Below are positions 1 through 8,854 of a stretch of DNA of 44,976 bases, in pieces; positions within the stretch are counted from its first letter, which is position 1; the number at the start of each line of letters is the position of its first letter. The notes under the pieces were generated by a model. The model saw only the letters and a program-made list of their open reading frames with translations. It ran no database searches and was not told the origin of the DNA. A program made the position numbers and the translations under genes. The stretch spans positions 1-44,976 of the forward strand of contig DXIM01000105.1 in NCBI GenBank assembly GCA_019112895.1, written 5' to 3'. Origin of the DNA: Candidatus Stackebrandtia faecavium. GTDB lineage: Bacteria > Actinomycetota > Actinomycetes > Mycobacteriales > Micromonosporaceae.

Positions 1-81
1 CCCCGCCTCCAGGCAGTCTGGACCTGAACCGGCCAGTTCACGTTCGAAACAGCTCTATCGACTCGCGGAAACGGAGCAACG

Positions 82-549
82 ATGTACGACACCAATATCA
101 CCGTGCTGGGCAACGTCGCAACACAACCACAGCAGCGACAATTCGCTTCCGGAGCGCTCACGGACTTCCGGCTCGCCTCCACATCGCGTCGCTACGACAA
201 GCGACAATCCAAATGGGTGGACGGCGATGAGCTCTTCATCAAAGTCTCGTGCTGGCGCGGGCTCGGCGACAACGTCCATTCATCAATAAGCGTCGGCGAC
301 CCCGTGATCGTGCGGGGCCGGCTGTATTCGCGGCGGCAAACCCAAGACGACGGGTCCAGCCGTTATTACTACGAAGTGAACGCTCAGGCCGTCGGGCACG
401 ACCTGTCTCGGGGAACCAGCTATTTCACCCGCCAGGCCGCCAAGACCACGCCATCCGGCTCACACGAAGGCGACCTCGACGCGTACATCGTCGGCAGCGG
501 CCACAAGGCCGATGACAAGGAACTCACCATGTCCGCACTAGCGGCCTGA
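82..549 (+). CDS. ssb: Single-stranded DNA-binding protein (SSB paralogue, no acidic tip)
   Basis: A 155-residue protein with an N-terminal OB fold (about residues 1-110) of the bacterial SSB family: it opens with the typical ITVLGNVATQP strand, followed by a basic segment (SRRYDKRQSKW) and the D-E-L-F-I-K-V-SCW strand. It should coat single-stranded DNA in replication, repair or recombination. The ATG follows GGAG with a 5-base gap. The C-terminus ends in TMSALAA and has no DDDIPF-like acidic tip, the usual docking peptide for partner proteins. It stands alone rather than between rpsF and rpsR, where the main actinobacterial ssb lies. Both points suggest the second, SsbB-type paralogue known from Streptomyces (chromosome segregation in sporulation). 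The family is certain; the paralogue assignment is inference. Confidence 0.9.
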   Translation: MYDTNITVLGNVATQPQQRQFASGALTDFRLASTSRRYDKRQSKWVDGDELFIKVSCWRGLGDNVHSSISVGDPVIVRGRLYSRRQTQDDGSSRYYYEVNAQAVGHDLSRGTSYFTRQAAKTTPSGSHEGDLDAYIVGSGHKADDKELTMSALAA

Positions 550-565
550 GGGAACAAAAACACGA

Positions 566-1087
566 TCATGGGGGCGCCGCGCATGACATCGGCGCCCCCA
601 TACCGCGACCGGCTAACTCGGAACCGACCGCAAGACTGAACTTCCCGATCGCCGCCTGCGTACCGGCAACCACCAGCAGGTCGCCGCTTCGCAAAACGAC
701 ATCGGACTTCGGGGACGTCATCACCTCGGCGGCCCGGATGACCGCCAGCACGCTGATACCGATACGCGAATTGACCTTCCCGATGGGGTAACCATCGAGG
801 TGCGAACCCGCCTTCACCTCAAGGCGCGCAACATTACTGGTAGCTGGTAGCTCGGGGTCAACGAAATGATCGATGGTCACGTTCGAATGCAGCAATTCCG
901 CCAAATGCTGCGCCTCGTGCGAATCCATCTTCGTCGTCGCGCGCACCGTGTGCGGATCATTGCGGTCGTAGATAAAGAACTCGCGATCGCCATTGTGCAT
1001 ACAGATCACGCCGACCTTGTCCCCGTATTCAGTGGCGAAGGTATATCTAATGCCAATACCGGGCAACGCAATGCGTTCAATCTGCAT
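566..1087 (-). CDS. RCK_C (TrkA-C) domain regulatory subunit, KhtT-like
   Basis: A 173-residue soluble protein. The N-terminal half (about 1-75) resembles the KhtT-type domain; the C-terminal half (about 85-160) is an RCK_C domain, with VARLEVKAGSHLDGYPIGKV, then an ISVLAVIRA strand and the closing LRSGDLLVVAGTQAAI. Such domains bind nucleotides or small ligands and gate cation channels or antiporters at the cytoplasmic face. It lies 112 bp downstream of a NhaD/ArsB-type transporter on the same strand, so it is likely its regulatory subunit; this is inference from position. I chose ATG 1087 because GAGGAG (1093-1098) sits 5 bases upstream; the in-frame GTG at 1093 overlaps that ribosome binding site. 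Its final codons form the operon terminator. Confidence 0.8.
   Translation of the reverse strand: MQIERIALPGIGIRYTFATEYGDKVGVICMHNGDREFFIYDRNDPHTVRATTKMDSHEAQHLAELLHSNVTIDHFVDPELPATSNVARLEVKAGSHLDGYPIGKVNSRIGISVLAVIRAAEVMTSPKSDVVLRSGDLLVVAGTQAAIGKFSLAVGSELAGRGMGAPMSCAAPP
568..601 (-). terminator. Intrinsic terminator built into the 3' end of the RCK_C gene
   Basis: A perfect 11-bp inverted repeat, ATGGGGGCGCC (568-578) and GGCGCCCCCAT (591-601), with a 12-base loop. Read on the minus strand it is followed by GATCGTGTTTTTGTT, a usable T-tract. The hairpin encodes the last codons of the minus-strand gene, which stops at 566. On the plus strand there is no T-tract, so it is mainly the terminator of the minus-strand transporter unit, though it may also block ssb read-through. 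Confidence 0.75.
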
Positions 1088-1199
1088 AAGCACTCCTCAA
1101 ATTCGGCCTACTGTGGTAGGTCAATGGGGGCAGGACCGCCGACCGCGGACGCAAGCCCACAGATCGGCGATCACACCGGCTAGGTCTTCGGTCGTTTGG

Positions 1200-2498
1200 C
1201 TAGAACGCAAAGTAGCGAAGCCACACCCACCCCCAAGCCACGACCGTGGTCACCAAGGTAGTCACCAAACCGTATTTCGTGAATTGCCAGAAACTGATCG
1301 GCTCACCGTGTTTGGCGGCGATACCAATGACAACGACATTGGCGCTGGCGGCAATGGCAGTACCGTTTCCGCCGAGGTCGGCACCCAACGCGAACGCCCA
1401 CCACAGGGACTGGCCGATCTCCGGGTCCGGTGCCTGCGCCACAATGTCTTCCACGATCGGAGCCATGGTCGCGACGTATGGAATGTTGTCGAAGAACATG
1501 CCCAAAATCGCGGAACCGAACACCAACGCGGTAGCGGCACCGAAGTAATTATCACCGACCGCTTCGACGCTCCACGTGCCGATCTGCTTGATGACTCCCG
1601 TCTCAACGAGACCGCCCACCATGATGAACAGACCCATGAAGAATACGAGGGTCGCCCACTCGACATCGGCCAGGTATTTCGATGCGCTGACGCCCGACAC
1701 CAACACCATTGCACCGGCGCCCAACAAGGCGACGATTGACGGCTCGATCCCCAAAAACGTGTGGAGCGAGAACGCCACCATGACGACCAGGAGCACCGAA
1801 AGACACTTCACGAGCAAACGCGTATCGGTGATCTCGGCTTTGGGGTCCATCGCCATGACTTCCTCAACCTGTTCGGGGTTGTATTCGAAAGACTTGCGAA
1901 ACATGAACTTCGCCATGAAGATGAACATCACGAACAGGATGGCCGTGATCGGCGCCATGTGCACGAGGAAATCGTTGAACGACAAGCCCGCACGGCTACC
2001 GATGATGATGTTCGGCGGGTCACCGATGAGCGTTGCCGCTCCCCCGATGTTGGAGGCCAGAATCTCGGCGATCAGGTACGGGGCCGACGATATTCCCAGC
2101 CTGCGACATACCGAAATGGTCACCGGCGCGACCAGCATGACAACGGTGACGTTGTCCAAGAAGGGTGATGCGATTGCGGTGATGGCCATGAGCCACACGA
2201 GCAAGGCGTAGGGTTTGCCTTTGGATCGTTGCGCGGCCCAGATCGCTAGATAATCGAATACCCCGGTCTGCTTGATGAGGGCAACGATGACCATCATTCC
2301 CAAAAGCAGGAAGATGACGTTCCAGTCGATACCGGCGTGCTCTGAATAGAAGGCGGACTCGCCGGACACGATGCCCAGCGCCGCCATCACACCTGCCGCG
2401 GTCAGCACCACGGCGACACGATTAAGTTTTTCGGTCGCGATGAAGAAATACGCGACTATGAAGATGGCAAGGGCGATGTATGGGGCTGCAACACTCAT
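1200..2498 (-). CDS. ArsB/NhaD-type ion transporter (SLC13/IT superfamily)
   Basis: A 432-residue membrane protein with about 11-12 hydrophobic segments. Two features mark the ArsB/NhaD branch of the ion-transporter superfamily: the SPFLDNVTVVMLVAPVTI stretch and the NIGGAATLIGDPPNIIIGS motif, with a second inverted-repeat signature FFDNIPYVATMAPIV and ADLGGNGTAIAASANVVV. Members exchange Na+ for H+ (NhaD) or export oxyanions such as arsenite; sequence reading alone cannot separate these. No arsenic genes are nearby, and the adjacent RCK_C protein favours a cation/proton role in pH or salt homeostasis. The start ATG has only a weak G-rich ribosome binding site (GGGGG, 6 bases upstream). It is probably transcribed together with the downstream RCK_C gene. 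Confidence 0.87.
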   Translation of the reverse strand: MSVAAPYIALAIFIVAYFFIATEKLNRVAVVLTAAGVMAALGIVSGESAFYSEHAGIDWNVIFLLLGMMVIVALIKQTGVFDYLAIWAAQRSKGKPYALLVWLMAITAIASPFLDNVTVVMLVAPVTISVCRRLGISSAPYLIAEILASNIGGAATLIGDPPNIIIGSRAGLSFNDFLVHMAPITAILFVMFIFMAKFMFRKSFEYNPEQVEEVMAMDPKAEITDTRLLVKCLSVLLVVMVAFSLHTFLGIEPSIVALLGAGAMVLVSGVSASKYLADVEWATLVFFMGLFIMVGGLVETGVIKQIGTWSVEAVGDNYFGAATALVFGSAILGMFFDNIPYVATMAPIVEDIVAQAPDPEIGQSLWWAFALGADLGGNGTAIAASANVVVIGIAAKHGEPISFWQFTKYGLVTTLVTTVVAWGWVWLRYFAF

Positions 2499-3198
2499 AC
2501 TCGGCCCCCAGGCGGGCCGGAAACCAGGGCGACTGTGGCGAGAGTTCGTGTCTCGGCTGACGAGGCGAAGGTCACGTTTTCACCTCGCATGCTCCTTCGA
2601 CTAGCGCACTCACTCTCGGCTCCCCCCGTACCCCATTTCGGTCTACCATGGATCAATTTTGGCGTCAGCCTTGCTGTTTCTGAGGTATGACGGATGCCCA
2701 TTGTCGTACCAAAAGCATCGGGATGACGTGGAGACCGAGAAATGGTCAAGGGTCGGTTCCTCTCGTTGCGACTGTTAGCTATGGTCACCTGATGCAACAG
2801 CGGAGGCGGGGACCTCAACGCCGAATCGCAAGGACCGGGCATGTGGGCGGCAGCTTCATAGCCAACATGCTGCAATGCCCATATGGGGGGTGTTACACGA
2901 CGACTGACGGCGCTCACGCCCGTGAACCAAGATCAGGTGTCCACGCCAATTTTCGTCGTTTACCCTGTCCACCTGCTATTGGTCACGACACCCATTTCGT
3001 CCCCCCTCGCACGTGTATTTCTTCGTTATCGAGACAAATGCCTCGGAAAAAATGGGTGGCGCCCCGTATAGACGTTTCCGGTACGCAGCGGCACGATTAC
3101 ACCGGTGACCTATGTCCGCCAAGTTGCGGCCAGTCATAGCGAGATAATGTCTGGCCATTCATTCATCCCCCAGGCGGCGACGGTTCGAAGGAGAACAT
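2499..3198. other. 700-bp intergenic region between divergent transporter and two-component genes
   Basis: No convincing gene. Open frames here lack ribosome binding sites and family-like sequence. The stretch should hold the promoters of the minus-strand transporter and the plus-strand two-component operon. Just before the kinase gene there is an inverted repeat GGCCAG (3128-3133) / CTGGCC (3151-3156) flanking a GATAAT hexamer (about 3142-3147) that could be a -10 element, so the repeat may be an operator. A short palindrome CCCATATGGG lies at 2878-2887. Nothing else identifiable. Confidence 0.4.
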
Positions 3199-4158
3199 TT
3201 GTCCCTGTTTTGGCGCATCTTTTTGTCGAATGCCGCCGTACTGTGTTCGGCGGCAGTTTTGCTTCTGGTCGGTCCCGCCACGGTGTCCACGCCGGCGTTG
3301 CTGACGGAAGCGGTCATCGTGTTCGGCGGAATCGTGGCAATGCTGGGCGCAAACGCGTTCCTCATCCGGATTGGTTTGGCCCCACTGCGTCGTTTGACGG
3401 CCGCCATGACGACCGCGGACCTGCTGCGCCCCGGGCAACGGACGAACGTGACGGGACAAGCCGGAGTGGCCGACGTAATCCGCAGCTTCAACACGATGCT
3501 GGACCGCCTCGAGGCCGAACGCGCCACGAGTAGTGCGCGGGCTTTGTCCGCACAGGAAGCGGAACGGCGCCGCATCGCTCAGGAACTCCACGATGAAGTC
3601 GGACAGACGATGACCGCCGTCCTTTTGAAGCTCAAGCAGGTCTCCGATAAGGCGCCGGATCCGATAGGCGAAGACCTTTTGGAGGTCAAGGAGCGCACTC
3701 GCGAAAGCCTCGACGAGATCCGCCGGATCGCCCGCCGGCTTCGCCCAGGTGTCTTGGAGGAACTCGGGCTATTGAGTGCGTTGAAGGAGCTCATATCCGC
3801 CAATTCCGAACATGCCAAAGTGGTCATACATAAGCACCTGGATCCTGGCCTCCCCGAGCTCGACGACGAGACGGAGCTTGTCCTTTACCGGGTAGCGCAG
3901 GAGGGTCTTACCAATATCGCCCGCCACGCCAACGCTACCGAGGTGAATCTGACGCTTCGTCGTCTAGGACCCGGAGTGGAGCTACGTATTCGTGACGACG
4001 GTCAGGGCGTGCGCGGCGCAGCGGAAGGAGCCGGTATTCGGGGCATGCGCGAGCGCGCGCTCTTGATCGGCGCCGATATTGACGTTTTCGCCGCGCCCGA
4101 TACCGGGACCGTCGTTCGTCTTTATGCCCCCATTCGCAACAGGAGCAATCTTTCATGA
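3199..4158 (+). CDS. NarL-family sensor histidine kinase (HisKA_3)
   Basis: A 319-residue membrane kinase starting at TTG behind AAGGAG with a correctly spaced gap. Two hydrophobic segments (about 8-26 and 36-58) are separated by fewer than 12 residues, so there is almost no extracellular sensor domain. A HAMP-like segment (about 58-108) is followed by the HisKA_3 box ERRRIAQELHDEVGQ with phospho-acceptor H131. The ATP domain shows the N-box QEGLTNIARHA (N239), the G1 motif DDGQG (267-271) and the G2 motif GIRGM (279-283). It should autophosphorylate and pass phosphate to the response regulator encoded 4 bp overlapped downstream. The layout resembles intramembrane-sensing kinases that respond to envelope stress or work with a partner protein; the signal is not visible from the sequence. 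Confidence 0.92.
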   Translation: MSLFWRIFLSNAAVLCSAAVLLLVGPATVSTPALLTEAVIVFGGIVAMLGANAFLIRIGLAPLRRLTAAMTTADLLRPGQRTNVTGQAGVADVIRSFNTMLDRLEAERATSSARALSAQEAERRRIAQELHDEVGQTMTAVLLKLKQVSDKAPDPIGEDLLEVKERTRESLDEIRRIARRLRPGVLEELGLLSALKELISANSEHAKVVIHKHLDPGLPELDDETELVLYRVAQEGLTNIARHANATEVNLTLRRLGPGVELRIRDDGQGVRGAAEGAGIRGMRERALLIGADIDVFAAPDTGTVVRLYAPIRNRSNLS

Positions 4159-4814
4159 CTGAAACCTCTGACACCCGGATTCTACTCGCCGACGACCACG
4201 CACTCGTACGCCGCGGTGTTCGGTTGATATTGGATGGTGAGCCGGGCCTGCGGGTGGTGGCGGAGGCCAGTGATGGGGCCCAGGCCATCGACGAGGCGCG
4301 CAAACACAACCCGGATTTGGCGATCCTGGACATTGCGATGCCCCGGTTGACGGGACTACAGGCGGCCCGCGAGCTGTCGCGGGTTTTGCCGGAGGTCCGG
4401 ATCCTCATGTTGACGATGTATGACAATGAGCAGTATCTGTTCGAAGCACTTCGGGTGGGCGCCAGCGGTTACGTACTGAAATCCGTGGCGGACCGTGACC
4501 TTGTCGAAGCCTGCCGCGCAGCAATGCGCGACGAGCCGTTCCTGTACCCGGGAGCCGTCACCGCGTTGATTCGAAACTATCTGGAGAACGAGGGCAGCAA
4601 TGACGATGACGAGTACCGCGCGATAACTCACCGGGAAGAGGAGATCTTGAAGCTGGTGGCGGAAGGACACACCTCTAAGGAGATCGCGGATATCTTGGTG
4701 ATCAGCAGCAAGACTGTGGAGCGCCACCGCGCGAACCTGCTTCAGAAATTGGGTCTGCGGGATCGTCTGGAACTCACCCGTTACGCGATACGGTCCGGCC
4801 TCATTGAGCCATAG
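4155..4814 (+). CDS. NarL/FixJ-type response regulator
   Basis: A 219-residue DNA-binding regulator, translationally coupled to the kinase gene (ATGA overlap, 4155-4158). The receiver domain (1-120) has the acidic pair D13/D14, phospho-acceptor D59 in AILDIAMP, T87 and K109, all conserved. A linker (about 125-150, rich in N, D and E) leads to a LuxR-type helix-turn-helix (about 152-215) with ITHREEEILKLVAEGHTSKEI and SSKTVERHRANLLQKL. It is expected to bind DNA as a phosphorylated dimer. Neighbouring operons give no clear target; autoregulation through the upstream dyad near 3128-3156 is possible. The family assignment is secure. Confidence 0.95.
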   Translation: MTETSDTRILLADDHALVRRGVRLILDGEPGLRVVAEASDGAQAIDEARKHNPDLAILDIAMPRLTGLQAARELSRVLPEVRILMLTMYDNEQYLFEALRVGASGYVLKSVADRDLVEACRAAMRDEPFLYPGAVTALIRNYLENEGSNDDDEYRAITHREEEILKLVAEGHTSKEIADILVISSKTVERHRANLLQKLGLRDRLELTRYAIRSGLIEP

Positions 4815-5122
4815 GTCGCAAACGCCCATTTTGTCCCACAACGCACATGTGTGGAACTTTTGTGGCATCACCTATAGTACTTTCGGTCATCAACACGTAA
4901 CCTTATGGAGTAATCGCAAGGTTATAAGTGACTGGACGTTCCCCGACCGGTGCATGACCCCATGCCGCGGCCACGGCACTTTTTCGTTCTGCGGCATCGG
5001 ATCCCCCATCCGCCGTGGCACCAGGAAAGCTGGCAGCGCCCTGGCTCCGTACCGCGGCAAACGCACCTCTTTCGACGTCCCGTCATGGAAACAGGTCGTC
5101 AATCGACACAGGAGGTGCGGTG
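4815..5122 (+). promoter_or_regulatory. 308-bp leader of the monooxygenase gene with competing hairpins
   Basis: No gene seen. It contains an inverted repeat TAACCTT (4898-4904) / AAGGTTA (4918-4924), then TGCCG (4963-4967) / CGGCA (4974-4978) followed by CTTTTTCG, a small terminator-like hairpin. The same left arm, ATGCCGC (4962-4968), can instead pair with GCGGCAT (4990-4996). The hairpin could simply end the two-component operon, or the two alternative pairings could form an attenuator. Unproven. Confidence 0.35.
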
Positions 5123-6712
5123 ATGATTGCGGATGATGACCGGGTCCTCGTCGTCGGCGGCGGGTTGACCGGATTGTCCTGCGCTGTGTTTCTCGCCTGG
5201 CACGGAGTTGCGTGCACTCTGATCGAGCAGCATCCGGACCTCGTGAGCCAGCCACGCCTGCGCAGCGTCCCTGCCTCCACCATGGAGCTCTATCGGCAGG
5301 TCGGCCTCGAGTCCCGTATCCGCGACTCCAGTAACGACCTGTCCCGTGCCCGTACCTTCATGGCGATTCGCGCGCAAACGCTGGCCAGCGCGGAATACGA
5401 ACGGATCCCGCCCCCGAAAGCCGAAAAAGCCGGAGCCACCAGTCCCTGCAGCCGCGTACCCATCGACCAGGACAAACTCGAACTCGTACTGCGCGCCCAC
5501 GCCGACAGCCTCGGGGTTCAAGTCCATTTCGGCACTCAGCTGTGTGGTTACACGCAGTCAGGCGACGGCGTATACGCCCTACTGCGGCATCAGGACGAAA
5601 CCAGAAGCGCTGTCCACGCGCGCTACCTCGTGGCCGCCGATGGGGCGGACAGTGCGGTACGTCGCCGGTACAACGCAAACATGGAGGGTCCTGGGACCTA
5701 CTTCCATCTCACTACTCTGCTGGTCGAGGCCGACCTGCGCGAGGCCTTGGCAGGTAGGACAGTGCACATGGCCTACCTGGATCGGCCACGCCCACACACG
5801 TTCTTCATGGCCCTCGACGATGTCGGCAAACGATGGGTGTTCGGTACAACAGACAACCCGGATTCGCCGCTGCCCAGTTACGACACGGCGGTCAGCATGG
5901 TGCGAGCCGCCGCAGGACTGCCGTTCACGTCAGTGCGGCTGAGGCCACAGATTCCCGGTACCGACGTCATGGCCCTGCGTTTCCCCGTCACCGCGGCAGT
6001 CGCCGACTCGTTTCGCGATGAACGCATATTCCTCATCGGAGACGCCGCGCATCCCATGCCACCGACCGGCGGGTTCGGGGGCGCCGCGGGTGTACAGGAT
6101 GCACACAACCTCGCGTGGAAGATCGCCGCCGTTATCAAAGGCCACGCAGGTGAGTCACTTCTGGATACTTATGATGCCGAACGCCGACCGGTCGCGATCG
6201 CAACGATGCGGCAAGCGGTCCTACGCTTCCACAGGCGTTTCGGCGCGACAGACAGGGACACGAACTCCGAGACCATCGTCGACCGCAATAGCGTGATGAC
6301 GGGCTATACGTATCGCAGCAGCGTGATCAGTGAGCCCTGGGTGAATGCCCCAGTCTTCGAGAACGTGTCGGCGCTCAACGGCAAACCCGGCACGAAAGCG
6401 CCCCACGTTCCGTTGAGCTCTAGTTTGACCAATGGTTCGACCATCGATCTCTATGGCGAGCGCTTCGTCGTGCTCACCGGACCCCACGACCGTGACTGGT
6501 TCGAGGCCGCTGCGTCCCTGCCCGTCGCCGTCGACCGTTACCGGCTCGGCGTTGACGTCGGCCGCAGCGATCTGCCGGCCAGGCACGGCATCGGCCCGCG
6601 CGGTGTCCTGATGGTTCGGCCGGACGGCTTCGTCGCGTTCCGCAGCGTTGGGCCGAGCCGACACTCGGCCCAACGTCTGCATGAAGCACTTGCGACAGCG
6701 CTACAGCGTTAA
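5123..6712 (+). CDS. FAD-dependent aromatic monooxygenase (polyketide hydroxylase type)
   Basis: A 529-residue class A flavoprotein hydroxylase. The Rossmann motif VVGGGLTG lies at 10-17, the DG motif ADGADSAVRR at 172-181, and the GD motif LIGDAAHPMPPTGGFGG at 304-320, followed by GVQDAHNLAWKI. The C-terminal ~100 residues end in a thioredoxin-like domain with GVLMVRPDGFVAFR (494-507), typical of RdmE/PgaE/MhpA-like enzymes that use NAD(P)H and O2 to hydroxylate phenolic or polycyclic aromatic substrates. I chose ATG 5123 because AGGAGG ends 7 bases upstream; an in-frame GTG precedes it directly. No polyketide synthase genes are near, so it may act in aromatic catabolism, detoxification or antibiotic inactivation. 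The substrate is unknown. Confidence 0.9.
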   Translation: MIADDDRVLVVGGGLTGLSCAVFLAWHGVACTLIEQHPDLVSQPRLRSVPASTMELYRQVGLESRIRDSSNDLSRARTFMAIRAQTLASAEYERIPPPKAEKAGATSPCSRVPIDQDKLELVLRAHADSLGVQVHFGTQLCGYTQSGDGVYALLRHQDETRSAVHARYLVAADGADSAVRRRYNANMEGPGTYFHLTTLLVEADLREALAGRTVHMAYLDRPRPHTFFMALDDVGKRWVFGTTDNPDSPLPSYDTAVSMVRAAAGLPFTSVRLRPQIPGTDVMALRFPVTAAVADSFRDERIFLIGDAAHPMPPTGGFGGAAGVQDAHNLAWKIAAVIKGHAGESLLDTYDAERRPVAIATMRQAVLRFHRRFGATDRDTNSETIVDRNSVMTGYTYRSSVISEPWVNAPVFENVSALNGKPGTKAPHVPLSSSLTNGSTIDLYGERFVVLTGPHDRDWFEAAASLPVAVDRYRLGVDVGRSDLPARHGIGPRGVLMVRPDGFVAFRSVGPSRHSAQRLHEALATALQR

Positions 6713-6715
6713 GCG

Positions 6716-7876
<1,161 letters not shown>

Positions 7877-7891
7877 CTAGGCTAGGCCGTC

Positions 7892-8848
7892 ATGGGCATA
7901 TCCTCGCACCGGATCGTGTCGTCGACTCCTGCCGATACCGCGCAGCACAAGGCGTTGCAGGAGGTTTCGCGCACGATACTCGAAACGCCGCTCGGCGGCC
8001 GACTGCCGAACATCTCCCAGATGCGCGCGAATGTCGGTGTCGGCGCCGGGACCATGCAAAAAGCAATGCAGGAGATACAGCGCAGCGGCGACGTCGAGCT
8101 GAGCTCGAAGCAGCGTCAAGGCACAATCCTCATCGACCGCGATATGGGAGCCCTGTGGGCCACCGCGGGCCTGCCGCCGTTGACGGTCCTACTGCCGTTG
8201 CCGCACAGCCGGGAGCTTCAGGGGCTGGCTACCGGATTGCGGCGCGAAATCCACGACCGTGGCATTCCCACGACCTTTCTATACGGTCACGGATCGTGGC
8301 AACGCATCAATGCGCTTCGTTCCGGAACGTCGCAGATCTGTGTCATGTCCGCAGGCGCCGCGCGGCACTGCACGCACAGCGATGACGCTGTGGGCGCGCG
8401 AACGCTCTTGCGCGCGGGAAGCTACTACGCCGCCGACTCGGTGCTGGTACTGGCCCGAGCGGCGCGCGAACGACTCCCGGAGCGGTGGCGGATCGGCATT
8501 GACCGGGACTCCGCCGACCACGTCCATTTGACGGAGACGGAATTCCCGCGACACGCCTTCGTCGACATCGGTTATCCGCAGATTCCGGCCGCCTTGCGCC
8601 GCGGAATGATCGACGCCGCGGTGTGGCACCACACGACGATGGGTGCCTCGCTGGAGGATGAATCGTTCGCGTCGTGGCCGTTGGCGCGAGCCGACGCACA
8701 AACGCTCGGCGACGGAAACACCTCGGCTGCTCTGGTCATCCGTTCCAGCGACGACGTCGCCCGCGAAGTGCTTTCGGAAATGGACACTCAGAAAGCGGAA
8801 TCGTTGCAGCACGACGTCATCGCCGGTGACCTCATGCCACTGCTGTGA
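7892..8848 (+). CDS. YhfZ-like GntR-type helix-turn-helix regulator with ligand-binding C-terminus
   Basis: A 318-residue protein. Residues about 20-85 look like a winged helix (ILETPLGGRLPNISQMRANV, then GTMQKAMQEIQRSGDVEL and the wing SSKQRQGTIL). The remainder (about 95-315) reads like a periplasmic-binding-protein fold of the YhfZ_C type: LPPLTVLLPLPHSRELQGLA, with later RWRIGIDRDSADHV and a PQIPAALRRGMIDAAVWH stretch. YhfZ proteins are poorly characterised regulators, often beside phosphotriesterase-homology and amino-acid-related yhf genes. Here no yhf genes are adjacent; the gene is divergent from mdh. The ATG has only a weak AGG ribosome binding site. Domain assignment is from memory of the family; the ligand and targets are unknown. 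Confidence 0.65.
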   Translation: MGISSHRIVSSTPADTAQHKALQEVSRTILETPLGGRLPNISQMRANVGVGAGTMQKAMQEIQRSGDVELSSKQRQGTILIDRDMGALWATAGLPPLTVLLPLPHSRELQGLATGLRREIHDRGIPTTFLYGHGSWQRINALRSGTSQICVMSAGAARHCTHSDDAVGARTLLRAGSYYAADSVLVLARAARERLPERWRIGIDRDSADHVHLTETEFPRHAFVDIGYPQIPAALRRGMIDAAVWHHTTMGASLEDESFASWPLARADAQTLGDGNTSAALVIRSSDDVAREVLSEMDTQKAESLQHDVIAGDLMPLL

Positions 8849-8854
8849 TCCCGC

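Noticed and set aside
2876-3006. Possible 6C-type RNA (C-rich loops)
   Set aside because: One C-run and one G-run are on opposite strands, and I could not form the two C-loop hairpins expected of a 6C RNA.
2687-3139. Plus-strand open frame of 150 residues in the 2.5-3.2 kb intergenic region
   Set aside because: No ribosome binding site, no recognisable domain, unlike coding sequence of the neighbours, and several overlapping frames of similar quality exist.
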